A program made the position numbers and the translations under genes. A stretch of 62,746 nucleotides of DNA from Spirochaetales bacterium (GTDB taxonomy: Bacteria > Spirochaetota > Spirochaetia > DSM-2461), in contig JAFGYD010000056.1 in the NCBI GenBank assembly GCA_016936295.1, positions 1 to 62,746 of the forward strand. Direction: 5' to 3'. Numbering within the stretch: the first letter of the stretch is position 1; every line of letters starts with the position of its first letter. The notes beneath the pieces were generated by a model. It did not search any database. It was not told the DNA's origin and was given only the letters and a program-made list of their open reading frames with translations. Positions 41,057-50,115 of this stretch are shown in pieces.

Positions 41057-42420
41057 ATCTTATCTATATATAGTTTTTTTTCTTCTAATTTATAATCTTT
41101 CAAATATCTTTTTACTGCATCCTTTTCTTTAGCCGCCTTCTCTCGATAAGCAACCATATTTGTGGCGTTATCAAACATGCTTTGCATTAAAGATGTTTGT
41201 AAAGCACCTTTAACTGCACCAAGCTTTAAATTCGCTTCCCTATTATATTGGTCAACACCAAGTTTAGTAGCAACGTTCTTAGCTGTAATATCGGTATTCA
41301 TCCCCTCTGCTCTTGCCCTCTCCTGTATATTAAATTTATTTGTAGTGGCTCCTAATTTAAGTTTTGCATCTGTAGCTCCACGCAATAAAGGACTAAGATT
41401 CGCAACGTTACCTCCTCCCTCTCTTGTAGCTCCTAACATTCTTACTAAATCTTGATTAATTTGACTATAATCAGCATTCATAAAATTAGCACTGAGTAAA
41501 GGAATAGATTCCGCCTTCAAAGGAGACGGAGCTGATGTTCTTGAATTACGAATATAAGTCCCAAGATTAGTCCCTAACTTCCCAATTTCAAGAGCCGTCC
41601 CAAGCTTTTGATTTTCATTGATTGATTTAAAGTAATTATCAGATTCTATTTCTGAACCCACAGAACCTTCTTTTGGTTTCAAAGAATTCAAAATGTCTTC
41701 TGTTAATCCCCCTACTCCTCTAGCCCCAAATGACTTTGTTATAGGATTAAATAAAGGGTTATCATCAAAAACGGATGGCTGTTTTTCTGTAGCGGATATA
41801 TCAGTAGGCACTATTCCGTCATCTTCTATATTGTTTTCATCATTTTCATCATCAACCAAATTATCAGGATTAATAGATGTGAAAAAGTTTTTAGATGCGC
41901 GATCTGTTATAGGGCCGTACATTCCGTCTTCTTTAACACCTAGAAATTTCTGAAATTCCTTTAATAAATTATCACCTTCAATTGATTTATTAAAACTCCC
42001 CATAGAAGGATCATATGAAGCCGTTTTAAATTTAGAATATTTAATAGATGAGTCTTCAATACCTCCTTTTATATAATTTGCCGCATCAAATAACGACGTA
42101 TTCAAATTTCCCATAGCTTTATTTTTTGTGTTCCATTCATCCCACCCTTTTTTTTTCTGAATATCTGCTGCAAGTTTTATATTTTCGTCAATATCATAAG
42201 GATCAATATTCTTTACTTCTGGATGCCATTTATCATTAATTTGAAATATGCCATGATCTTTTGAATCACTATTTGTACCAATAGCATCAGCTTTACCATT
42301 ACTTTCTTCCCAAGCAACAGCCATAGCCATATCTCTTTGATCTTCCGGAAAATATTTATTTATTGCTGCTATTACTCTCGGATCGAGTTTTGATTTTATT
42401 TTATCTATTTTAGTTGTCAT
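41044..42420 (-). CDS. Virion lytic transglycosylase with peptidoglycan-binding domain
   Basis: Residues 14-110 form a lysozyme-like SLT domain: catalytic Glu in EESNGKADA (38/39), GIFQIN at 57-62 and an aromatic helix (KGWDEWNTKNKAMGN). Residues 150-180 (LLKEFQKFLGVKEDGMYGPITDRASKNFF region) match a PG_binding_1 repeat. Residues 270-458 are Ala/Leu/Gly-rich and helical (LGATREGGGNVANLSPLL), typical of an internal ejection protein. It would cut and hold peptidoglycan while the DNA and giant protein enter. It is 4 bases from the tail tubular gene, in the ejection group rather than with the lysis genes, which supports an entry role. Confidence 0.85.
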   Translation of the reverse strand: MTTKIDKIKSKLDPRVIAAINKYFPEDQRDMAMAVAWEESNGKADAIGTNSDSKDHGIFQINDKWHPEVKNIDPYDIDENIKLAADIQKKKGWDEWNTKNKAMGNLNTSLFDAANYIKGGIEDSSIKYSKFKTASYDPSMGSFNKSIEGDNLLKEFQKFLGVKEDGMYGPITDRASKNFFTSINPDNLVDDENDENNIEDDGIVPTDISATEKQPSVFDDNPLFNPITKSFGARGVGGLTEDILNSLKPKEGSVGSEIESDNYFKSINENQKLGTALEIGKLGTNLGTYIRNSRTSAPSPLKAESIPLLSANFMNADYSQINQDLVRMLGATREGGGNVANLSPLLRGATDAKLKLGATTNKFNIQERARAEGMNTDITAKNVATKLGVDQYNREANLKLGAVKGALQTSLMQSMFDNATNMVAYREKAAKEKDAVKRYLKDYKLEEKKLYIDKIWGK

Positions 42421-42423
42421 TAC

Positions 42424-45400
42424 TTAATAATTTATAGGGTTAAATAATGTATCTGAATGTATCATATAAAAATCTTCTTCCCCTTCATATTCCACAGTTA
42501 TCTTTAACCAAAAACCTTTAAGAGAACTATCTACTCCAAAGATAGAATTATTTTTTGAATTTACAGGGATAGATATTTCATATTGAAATTCATTGTATTT
42601 AGGTGTCTGCCAAAATTTAGATTCGTCTATAAAAGGATCTATTTCAGAACTTTGGATTTCCGTTTTAAATTTTATATTTTTTAGTGGGATTTCCGGACAA
42701 CTAATTTTTACGGCCTCAAAAAACTTTTTAACTAAAGGCGGAGCGTCGTCTCCAGCATTATTAACTATCCAACTTAAGACCATAGAATAACTTTGCCCAA
42801 AAAAATTAAGTCTTGCCGAATCTCTATAATGAATATAAGCATTATGCGATATGCTAATAAGGTTTGTTTTGTATTGAGTATACATATCAGCAGGCAAAGA
42901 ATAAAGCCCTATAAACGATCCTAAAGCCTCATTAAATACCAATGTAATATACCTATATCCATTTAGTAAATAACTTCCTTCATAATCGTTATTAAGATCA
43001 TCACTCCATTTAAAAGTAAAAAGAACCTCAAAATTATATTTGTCATAGCCAAGCTTAATAGAATAATCAATATTATTATCATTAAAAAAAGATAATAAAT
43101 CAAAAATATATTTAGTAATCAATTTTTCTTTCCCTAAATCCTCAACAATATTCATCGGTTTACCCTCTGGTGTAGATGTAGGAGAAAGTACCCATATAAT
43201 TTTATTGTCAATATCAATGCCATAAATATTTCTTCCTGTATGAATTACATGGTCTTTATGTAATGCTCCATAAGTACTTAAACGATAAGGAATATCATAT
43301 AGATAAGATGCTGTGCTTCCTGTTACAATATCAAATGATCCCTCCCCGCTCGATTGTCTTACATTAGTATATATTTTTGATATTGCTCTTGGTTGAATAG
43401 ATATCAAAATGTTTTGCAAATTATAAATCCCAATAATATCACCAGCATTTTCGGATATATCTGCCACATCATTAGCATAGAACGTTTTAAAACCGTCATA
43501 ATAAGCCCCTTTTGTACGTATAGACGAGTTTCTTATCCTAGTAGGATGTTTACTGCTTGATAAAGGAGATATATCGTCATAACCTATATACGTTTTAGGA
43601 GATAATGATTTATTATATCCAGGATTAATAGAATTAGATTCGTGCATGTCTTCTTCATTAGAGCTAAGAATATTCCACCCTTCAATACTATTTTTTAAAG
43701 ATACTCTTGGCCAAAAAGAATATTTCCCATGACTGCCACTAGGATCAGTAGAATCAACTTCCCCTCTCATATAAAAATTGACTCCGGAAAAACAATTAAA
43801 TGATATTAAAGCCCCATGATTATAAACATACCTTTCCGTTCCAATATTTAATTCGTTTAATCCTATAGCTCCAAACCATTTCTCACCTCTCAAATAAATT
43901 TTTCCTAAATAAGAATCGCCATTAAATATATTGATTGTAGACAAGGTGTCTTTTTTTATAAACTGAGAAACCTTAGAATATGTAGTATTTCTTATTTGAA
44001 AATTACTTGATGCGGACTGAATATAACTTGTTAAATTTTCATAACGAGTTATAACAATCGGCTTATCTATCAAATTAGAAATATCAACATCAGAGCTTAG
44101 CCCTATGTAACTGCCGAATAAAGAACTTCGTGGATATAGCCCCCACCCCAAATCATCAGTACAATATCTTTTTCTTGTAAATACACTGTCGCTATCTATA
44201 AATGGGTCTGCTATAAAGGCTGAGAATAAACCAGAAACCCTTTTAGTTCCCTTTTTAACAAATGTACCATTTATAATTCCTGAAAATTCAGTAAGCGCTT
44301 TTATACTTTCATTATTATATTCATAATGAGAATAAAGTAAAGCATCTGATGTTTCAAAAGTATACCAAGCATAATTATGTATTCCCGAATCCTCAACAGG
44401 AACTTTTGTTAAAGAACTATTGTTTCCTGATAAGGAGATATAAACAGGTTCCATATCCATATTATAGAACTCATTCGACAATGCAATATCGGGCGAAAAA
44501 AACGCTACCCTCTTAGTGAGTTGTGTAGCTTTTCTTTGCCTCAAATCACCAGGGTCAAGACTATCATAAGAAAATCCAAGTCTAGTTTCGTCTCTTTGAA
44601 CAGGAGTTTTATATAAAGGATAATATCCCTCAAAAAAATCAGGCACAGCATAAGCCCCATCAGATGTTCTTGAATAGAAATATTCATTTACATTATCTCC
44701 ATATTCATCACCAAGACCATTAAGTATAGGATCTGTGTTCCCTCTTAAATCCTCAAAAGAACAATTATCTATCATTGCTTTGGCAATCCCATTTGCTAAA
44801 ATATTTTTAATCCTTTCACCCCTAACAATAATGTATCCAATAATATCATCTCTACTGTTTAAAGCAGATTTTAAAGCAGATAAATTAAATTTTAAACCAA
44901 AGTTTTTAAGTTCCGCTCCCGCCAAATTCAATGGCATTCTAATAAGGCCATCATTTAATAATTGATTATCTATATAATCATATCCTGATATAGGAAATGT
45001 TTCAGATTCCCTTCCGTCAGAAAATCTGAATATTACACCAAAAGGATATATTTCACCAGGGAAATAGGTTGGGTTTTTAGAAACTGTACCGTCTAATTCT
45101 ATAACATTATCCGTCGTAACTAAAGATGACAAGGCCAATAAGCCCGTTTTATCATAACCTTCACTTTCCCAATTACCACCTATATAACGATTATCTACAA
45201 CTGTTTGACATTTATTTATATTATCAACAAAGCTTATTGCTGTTATTTCATCTAAACTTAGAGTTTCTCTATCTTCATATCCGTCAATTATAACTTTGGT
45301 TTGTGATGTTGGAATATATTCGGAAACAAGATATGTTTTATAAGTTATCTCCTCGTCATTATTACCAGATGCTACCAATACCGCAATTTGATAATACATA

Positions 45401-46203
45401 AACGATTCGTCTAAATTTGATACGTTAATCTCTATTTTTGTGTTTACATATTTGGTTTCGGAGCCCTCTAATAAAAACTGTCCCGCATTATTTGTGGAAT
45501 TTATAGTGCTATGCACATCAAAAGGACTAGATTCGGTTAGAAATGAAGTCTTATTATAATCTTTTGTTGAATAACGTAAAAATATTATATATTTCCCTGG
45601 TTCTAATTTCCCTCCCTGATATAATATGATATTATCAATAGTCATTGGGATAGAAGCATCTGATAACAAATATGCAGAATAAGGAAGCGTTGAAGAGTCT
45701 ATAAGATTTTCACCCTCTCCACTCTTACTCATATTAGAATTAATTTTAATAGTAGGACTCCCACTGCCATTTAAATAAATATCAATAGTACCATCATAAC
45801 TTTCCGCAAATTCTATATCAATTGTTGATCCATCAAAATTAAATGCAGATGTTATAAAATCACTAGCAATCCCGCCAACATTTAAACATTTTAACGCCCT
45901 ATATGAATAATTATATACCCCTTCATTATCAATATAAGGATAGGTTCCTAATTGAATCGTCTTGTCTTCTTTATATAAAACAATATATAGGATGTTCTGA
46001 TATTCTTTAGCCCCAACTATATCATAACCATCAGGAATAGAGAATAGTTCTTCATTCCCGTTAACGGGCTTAGCTACAAATACATTTGCTTGTTTTGTTA
46101 TTCTTATATTCACAGTAGGAAACACCCAATGTTGATTAGATATATCTACAGCTGGTAAATCGGTTATAATTCCTTTTACAAATCTATTTCCTCCATTAGC
46201 CAT
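42424..46203 (-). CDS. Tail tubular / muzzle protein (P22 gp10-like, 1259 aa)
   Basis: This is a large beta-rich protein with no signal peptide. It starts NGGNRFVKGIITDLPAVDIS and then repeats strand-turn units such as ILYIVLYKEDKTIQLGTYPYI and GDIIGIYNLQNILISIQPRAI. The 'nGmntDv.p...' opening and the position after the ring proteins match the tail-stabilisation or muzzle proteins of crAss-like phages and the needle/tube proteins of P22-like podoviruses. It shares one base with the Gly-rich gene upstream. It would form the distal part of the short tail through which DNA and cargo proteins pass. The assignment rests on context and style, not on a specific motif. Confidence 0.6.
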   Translation of the reverse strand: MANGGNRFVKGIITDLPAVDISNQHWVFPTVNIRITKQANVFVAKPVNGNEELFSIPDGYDIVGAKEYQNILYIVLYKEDKTIQLGTYPYIDNEGVYNYSYRALKCLNVGGIASDFITSAFNFDGSTIDIEFAESYDGTIDIYLNGSGSPTIKINSNMSKSGEGENLIDSSTLPYSAYLLSDASIPMTIDNIILYQGGKLEPGKYIIFLRYSTKDYNKTSFLTESSPFDVHSTINSTNNAGQFLLEGSETKYVNTKIEINVSNLDESFMYYQIAVLVASGNNDEEITYKTYLVSEYIPTSQTKVIIDGYEDRETLSLDEITAISFVDNINKCQTVVDNRYIGGNWESEGYDKTGLLALSSLVTTDNVIELDGTVSKNPTYFPGEIYPFGVIFRFSDGRESETFPISGYDYIDNQLLNDGLIRMPLNLAGAELKNFGLKFNLSALKSALNSRDDIIGYIIVRGERIKNILANGIAKAMIDNCSFEDLRGNTDPILNGLGDEYGDNVNEYFYSRTSDGAYAVPDFFEGYYPLYKTPVQRDETRLGFSYDSLDPGDLRQRKATQLTKRVAFFSPDIALSNEFYNMDMEPVYISLSGNNSSLTKVPVEDSGIHNYAWYTFETSDALLYSHYEYNNESIKALTEFSGIINGTFVKKGTKRVSGLFSAFIADPFIDSDSVFTRKRYCTDDLGWGLYPRSSLFGSYIGLSSDVDISNLIDKPIVITRYENLTSYIQSASSNFQIRNTTYSKVSQFIKKDTLSTINIFNGDSYLGKIYLRGEKWFGAIGLNELNIGTERYVYNHGALISFNCFSGVNFYMRGEVDSTDPSGSHGKYSFWPRVSLKNSIEGWNILSSNEEDMHESNSINPGYNKSLSPKTYIGYDDISPLSSSKHPTRIRNSSIRTKGAYYDGFKTFYANDVADISENAGDIIGIYNLQNILISIQPRAISKIYTNVRQSSGEGSFDIVTGSTASYLYDIPYRLSTYGALHKDHVIHTGRNIYGIDIDNKIIWVLSPTSTPEGKPMNIVEDLGKEKLITKYIFDLLSFFNDNNIDYSIKLGYDKYNFEVLFTFKWSDDLNNDYEGSYLLNGYRYITLVFNEALGSFIGLYSLPADMYTQYKTNLISISHNAYIHYRDSARLNFFGQSYSMVLSWIVNNAGDDAPPLVKKFFEAVKISCPEIPLKNIKFKTEIQSSEIDPFIDESKFWQTPKYNEFQYEISIPVNSKNNSIFGVDSSLKGFWLKITVEYEGEEDFYMIHSDTLFNPINY

Positions 46204-46769
46204 TATACATCAAGATTTGGCATGTAATTAAACTTATTAAGCTGATATCCGCTTTCTTCTATTTTATTCGCTGTGGTTCGTCTGTCTAAAGCCTCCTTCT
46301 GTTCATAATTGCTCTGTAATACAGAACCAAGGATGGGTACAGTAGAAGCTAAAGCCCTAAATCCTGACCCCTCTCCGCCTTCTCCTAAAGCCCTCCCTAT
46401 TCCACTTACAGGATTCAAATTTTTGGTAAAACTTGATACCTGTCTTTGTAATCCAGATGCATGATTATAACCATAATCATCGTATTTATCTCCAGTACCT
46501 ACGACAGACTCTAAAACATTCAATCCTGAATTAGCTATATTGTAAATCGATCCTGCAGCAGGATTAAGCATGCTTATTGCATTGCCAACCTGCCCCTCTA
46601 AAGCATTTGTTTTACTTGCCCCATATTTCAGATTGTTTTCTGATAAAGATGAATTTATTAATCCACTACCAATATCACCTATCATACCACCAATTAAAGA
46701 TGCATTTTCAAATTTTTTTGTGTCATTAACTTTTCGGCTTCCAGCCATGGCTCCAAAATTCATTCCCAT
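46203..46769 (-). CDS. Gly/Ser/Asn-rich virion protein (188 aa)
   Basis: The protein is rich in Gly, Ser and Asn with helical hydrophobic patches (LIGGMIGDIGSGLINSSL, ALASTVPILGSVLQSN). This composition is usual for small ejection or tail-chamber proteins. It has no signal peptide or catalytic motif. It starts immediately after the stop of the neck gene (TAATG). The GGAGG 8 bases before its ATG encodes the Gly-Gly of the previous protein but could also serve as a ribosome site. A role as an internal head or tail protein is inferred. Confidence 0.5.
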   Translation of the reverse strand: MGMNFGAMAGSRKVNDTKKFENASLIGGMIGDIGSGLINSSLSENNLKYGASKTNALEGQVGNAISMLNPAAGSIYNIANSGLNVLESVVGTGDKYDDYGYNHASGLQRQVSSFTKNLNPVSGIGRALGEGGEGSGFRALASTVPILGSVLQSNYEQKEALDRRTTANKIEESGYQLNKFNYMPNLDV

Positions 46770-47386
46770 TAGAACCCTCCTTTCTGATATAAAGGAACAC
46801 GACCAATAACAGGTATCTTATTCCCTAATATATTTTCCATAGTTTCAAAATTTCCTCTAGTCATTCTTCGCATATCCATTGTGGCTACGTTTAATGAATT
46901 TTCATATTCCTCAATAATAACACCCCATCTCTGCCCATCAATCTTACCGTTTAGATACTCTTCAAAAAAACTGTTTTTAACACACGCCATTTCACAAGCA
47001 AGTTCATGTCCACGAAGAATTAATACATCACCACTATTCTCATCTATTGGAGTCCCTTTATAATCAATATAAATAAACTCATCCGAAACTTCTTTGTGTA
47101 AATGGATCTTATTCCCTATATGAATATACTTGGCTCTAATACCACTTTCAAAATAAACATCAAAAATAGAATGTATATTACATGGTAGAGTAATGTATTT
47201 GCTGTTTTTTATAGTTAATGGTATTTTAAGAAACTTGACAAAATAGTCGTTATCTCTCAAAATGTCATTTTCAACCTCAGCACACCAATCATGAACATCA
47301 TCAGGATTAAAGTCTTTAGTTTTAAATTTCTTTGCTAGCCTATTTACAATTTCATGATGGCTAGTATAATAAAATCCATTGCTCAT
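46769..47386 (-). CDS. Neck/adaptor protein (P22 gp4-like candidate, 205 aa)
   Basis: The N-terminus reads YYTSHHEIVNRLAKKFKTKDF then DVHDWCAEVENDILRD, a helical region. Strands follow, including KYITLPCNIHSIFDVYF, in which 'LPxN...I..V' resembles head-completion/adaptor proteins of crAss-like and other podoviruses. The C-terminus is helical and then extended (IGRVPLYQKGGF). It lies just before the tail tube gene, at a one-base overlap with the next ring/IHF-like gene, which is the expected position of the adaptor between portal ring and tail. The family link is by eye. Confidence 0.55.
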   Translation of the reverse strand: MSNGFYYTSHHEIVNRLAKKFKTKDFNPDDVHDWCAEVENDILRDNDYFVKFLKIPLTIKNSKYITLPCNIHSIFDVYFESGIRAKYIHIGNKIHLHKEVSDEFIYIDYKGTPIDENSGDVLILRGHELACEMACVKNSFFEEYLNGKIDGQRWGVIIEEYENSLNVATMDMRRMTRGNFETMENILGNKIPVIGRVPLYQKGGF

Positions 47387-47889
47387 TACCCCTTGTATTT
47401 TTTACCTTTTCTTAAATTAGACTTAAATATATTTTGGTATTTATCTGAAAACGTCATATACATAAGATTTGATGCCTTTCCTCCTGTAAGAAGTTTACTT
47501 AATTTTACATAAGGAATATAGTCTATACCATGCTGAGATGCTTTAAATACATAGCGAGAACTTGTGCTTAATCTTTGTCCAATATACAAATAAAAAGCCC
47601 TAGTACCAATCCTAACCTTTTCGCCGTTTAAAATATCTTTCATTATCAGTTTAAAAAAAAGTTTTGTGATCTTGACTACTAACGCTTTCTTCTTTAATAC
47701 TCTGTAATCAGAACCAATCGTTCTGTTTCTTCCTCTATGTAAATAATATCTATAATTTTCTGCCGCCCCTTTCCACTCGTTATTCCCTTGAAATAACTCT
47801 ATCTTTTCATTATTTATTATATCATCTAATTCATATACTGTTACTCTTTCTTTAAAGCCTAGTTTATATACCCTATCTGTTTTATACAT
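47386..47889 (-). CDS. Structural-operon protein, possibly IHF/HU-like (167 aa)
   Basis: The very basic protein (about 20% Lys+Arg) has KITKLFFKLIMKDILNGEKVRIG at about residues 73-95 and then FYLYIGQRL. This recalls the HU/IHF core, where a helix is followed by 'L..G..V.i.gfGtF.v..R'. crAss-like phages are known to encode an IHF-like subunit within the structural block, which makes the match more plausible. The usual first HU helix and the Pro-tipped DNA arm are not clear, so the call is weak. It starts inside the previous gene (8-base overlap). Confidence 0.4.
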   Translation of the reverse strand: MYKTDRVYKLGFKERVTVYELDDIINNEKIELFQGNNEWKGAAENYRYYLHRGRNRTIGSDYRVLKKKALVVKITKLFFKLIMKDILNGEKVRIGTRAFYLYIGQRLSTSSRYVFKASQHGIDYIPYVKLSKLLTGGKASNLMYMTFSDKYQNIFKSNLRKGKKYKG

Positions 47890-48295
47890 CTCCTTTTAAC
47901 TTCAATAATCTTTGTTTATAAGACTCTCCTGTATGGTTCGGCTTGCCAAAAGTTTCCTCTGTTTCTGCTATAGGCAAACTTTTAACATAAGTATCAAAAC
48001 GCTCTACAATATTATCTCTCCTTGTAACTTCAATATATGTATTCATATTTTGCTCTAATTCAGTTTTAAGTACATTTGTAAGGGTACAAATAGATTCTGG
48101 GATAGGATATTCTACATTATCTATTAAGACAACATGATACTGTTCTCTTTTATATAATTTATTAAATTCAGAAGACATGCCCTCATAAGATCGAACATAT
48201 TCATATTGATGATTACGAAGAAAATACATTCCATCAATTTTTGCTGTAACTGTAACTTCTACAACATCTTCGGTGTTTGTGTTATCTTTACGCAT
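47882..48295 (-). CDS. Hypothetical neck-region protein (137 aa)
   Basis: The first part is beta-patterned (DVVEVTVTAKIDGMYFLRN), and the middle has IDNVEYPIPESICTLTNVL, then a helix with Glu and Arg. It has no membrane segment or catalytic motif. It overlaps both neighbours by 8 bases within the neck cluster between the attenuator at 48971 and the tail tube gene, so a virion or assembly role is likely. I do not recognise the family. Confidence 0.5.
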   Translation of the reverse strand: MRKDNTNTEDVVEVTVTAKIDGMYFLRNHQYEYVRSYEGMSSEFNKLYKREQYHVVLIDNVEYPIPESICTLTNVLKTELEQNMNTYIEVTRRDNIVERFDTYVKSLPIAETEETFGKPNHTGESYKQRLLKLKGDV

Positions 48296-48956
48296 CTTGC
48301 TGTTGTTTTGGTACCTGCTGTATTACATCTTGAGCATCGTTAAGTACATCAAGAGGTATGCTAAACATTGTAAATAAATCTTTTTTAACAAGCAATTCTA
48401 GCTGCTGTTCTAATGCCTTTGGCAATGGATATGGATCGTTGTCTTTAAAACCACAAACATCGCTAGGATTGGAAAAAATACCTATTAATGTAAATTTTAT
48501 AGTAGCGTCATTATCTTTAAAATAAAATTTATTCCCAACTCTTGCGTATAAATTAGAGTGCCTACCCCAACGGTTCTCCGATCTAGCCATAGCCGTTAAA
48601 CTAGTCTTTGTAAAGGCTTTTGATAAATCATAAGCCCCAAAATATTTTATAGCCCCTTGAATATCTAATAATTCAGGAATATCCGCAACCCATATTTCAG
48701 AAGATGCATCTAAAGTAATATCCCCAACTTTACAGCTTACGCCTAAGCATTCAGGAGTAATACAATTGACAATCTGATAAAGAGAGTCCATCCCTTGTTT
48801 TTGATTGGCATATGACGTTAGTATAGTCGCTCTATAGCCATCTATCTTATCATTAATAAACTCTTGTGCTATAGCAAAAGCATTATCGTCAGTCATTGAA
48901 AACCGAGTAACCTCTTGCATAATACTATCTATAAATTGAACTTTACTTTTTGCCAT
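48288..48956 (-). CDS. Neck ring protein candidate (222 aa)
   Basis: This mixed alpha/beta protein reads SIMQEVTRFSMTDDNAFAIAQEFINDKIDG, then ILTSYANQKQGMDSLYQIVNCITPECLGVSC. A central strand-rich part includes LYARVGNKFYFKDND, and the C-terminus is helical and ends Gln-rich (QQVPKQQQDA). The length, order and position after the capsid genes fit a ring or head-tail connector protein of a crAss-like phage. Its ATG lies 14 bases after the hairpin at 48971-48996, so its expression is probably lower than that of the capsid genes. Confidence 0.5.
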   Translation of the reverse strand: MAKSKVQFIDSIMQEVTRFSMTDDNAFAIAQEFINDKIDGYRATILTSYANQKQGMDSLYQIVNCITPECLGVSCKVGDITLDASSEIWVADIPELLDIQGAIKYFGAYDLSKAFTKTSLTAMARSENRWGRHSNLYARVGNKFYFKDNDATIKFTLIGIFSNPSDVCGFKDNDPYPLPKALEQQLELLVKKDLFTMFSIPLDVLNDAQDVIQQVPKQQQDA

Positions 48957-48970
48957 GATGTTTTTTTTAA

Positions 48971-48996
48971 AAGGCGGCAGCCAATTCTGCCGCCTT
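48971..48996 (-). terminator. Attenuator-like terminator after the capsid-side genes
   Basis: AAGGCGGCAG (48971-48980) pairs perfectly with CTGCCGCCTT (48987-48996), a GC-rich 10-bp stem with a 6-base loop, the strongest hairpin in the structural block. Read along the minus strand it is followed by TT and an A tract, so the U run is short and termination is probably partial. It separates capsid genes, needed in many copies, from ring, tail and ejection genes, needed in few. Confidence 0.7.
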
Positions 48997-49020
48997 ATTA
49001 ATTAATCAGCTATTAATTAA

Positions 49021-50085
49021 CTATGCTACCCAAGCAGCAAGTAACTCATCAAAGTTCCTATCAGGATTAGCAGGAGCATCAGCAATCAAATCTGTTGATA
49101 AGAATACATCATCATCAATTGCAGATGTTAATACATAAAGAACTATTTGCTTACGTTTAGTTCCTAATTGACCGGCTCCTATAAAGCCATATCCGTCCGC
49201 TTCAAAAGTAAAAGTATAACGAGTATAAGTCGCACCATCAATTACATTATCAACTCCAGAAATAGCTTTGAGAACACCATGATTACCTAAGTTTGCAAAT
49301 TGCTGTTTAACTTCATCATTCGTTAAGAATGGGAAGATGGATGCCTGTACTGAAACAGACTGTTTAACAGGATTATAAAACTTAGCTGTAAACGAAGTGT
49401 TTACACTTTTTGCAGTAATGGCTAATAATACTGTGGTTGTTACAACTAAAGTTCCTGCCGTATTAACTACAACGGGCACTCCACCTGTAGAAACCACTAA
49501 AATTTCAGTGGCGCTAACAGCATAAGCAGTGTAACCATCTAAAGCCGTAATATTAGCTGCAAATAAAGCAATAGAAGCAGCAGCAGCAGCAGCTACACCG
49601 CCAACTGTAACAGCACTAGTAGCATTCCATGTTGTCAAAAGAACGGCGTGTCCAATATCAACGATTGCTTTATCATCACTATAGCACTGGTCTACAATGT
49701 CTTTAGCAACAGCTGCCTGAGAAGCTGCCGTTAATAGTCCACCAGAAACAGCAACGGCTCTTTCTCCACCATAAAATTTCGCAGCAACATAAGGTACACT
49801 TTCAATACCAGGATTCTTACGAACAGGATCGATTGTAATACCATAATTATACCTTGAAATATCAGCAGGCTCAATATCATTTAATTGAAAATAAGATATT
49901 TTTACCTGACCGGCAACTGCAGATGATTTTATAAAGCCACCATTTGTAGTCTTAGGAATTGTGAACCCTAATTTCTTAAACATTAATTGTTTATTACTTG
50001 TAAGGCTATCAGTATAAACACCAAAATCTGCTGCTGTAACTGAATTTACTAATAAAATAGGAGTTATTTCTACTAAATTTCCCAT
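49021..50085 (-). CDS. Structural protein with an Ala/Val-rich inserted domain (354 aa)
   Basis: Residues 1-145 and 235-354 look like one beta-rich core (GNLVEITPILLVNSVTAADF at the start; YTFTFEADGYGFIGAGQLGT near the end). Between them, about 150-230, is a compositionally distinct Ala/Val/Thr-rich stretch (VGGVAAAAAASIALFAANI, then TEILVVSTGGVPVVVNTAG). It resembles the surface domains inserted in tube or decoration proteins. The attenuator after it implies high expression. A head decoration, cargo or tube role is possible. It ends in TAG. Confidence 0.5.
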   Translation of the reverse strand: MGNLVEITPILLVNSVTAADFGVYTDSLTSNKQLMFKKLGFTIPKTTNGGFIKSSAVAGQVKISYFQLNDIEPADISRYNYGITIDPVRKNPGIESVPYVAAKFYGGERAVAVSGGLLTAASQAAVAKDIVDQCYSDDKAIVDIGHAVLLTTWNATSAVTVGGVAAAAAASIALFAANITALDGYTAYAVSATEILVVSTGGVPVVVNTAGTLVVTTTVLLAITAKSVNTSFTAKFYNPVKQSVSVQASIFPFLTNDEVKQQFANLGNHGVLKAISGVDNVIDGATYTRYTFTFEADGYGFIGAGQLGTKRKQIVLYVLTSAIDDDVFLSTDLIADAPANPDRNFDELLAAWVA

Positions 50086-50115
50086 GATTGTTGTTTTTTA
50101 AATTTATAAATTACA

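Noticed and set aside
46769-46790. Strong Shine-Dalgarno site (GGAGG) before the Gly-rich gene, and AAAGGAGGT before 60156
   Set aside because: Both also encode the last residues of the upstream proteins. Most starts in the window lack such sites, so I do not treat them as a general initiation signal.
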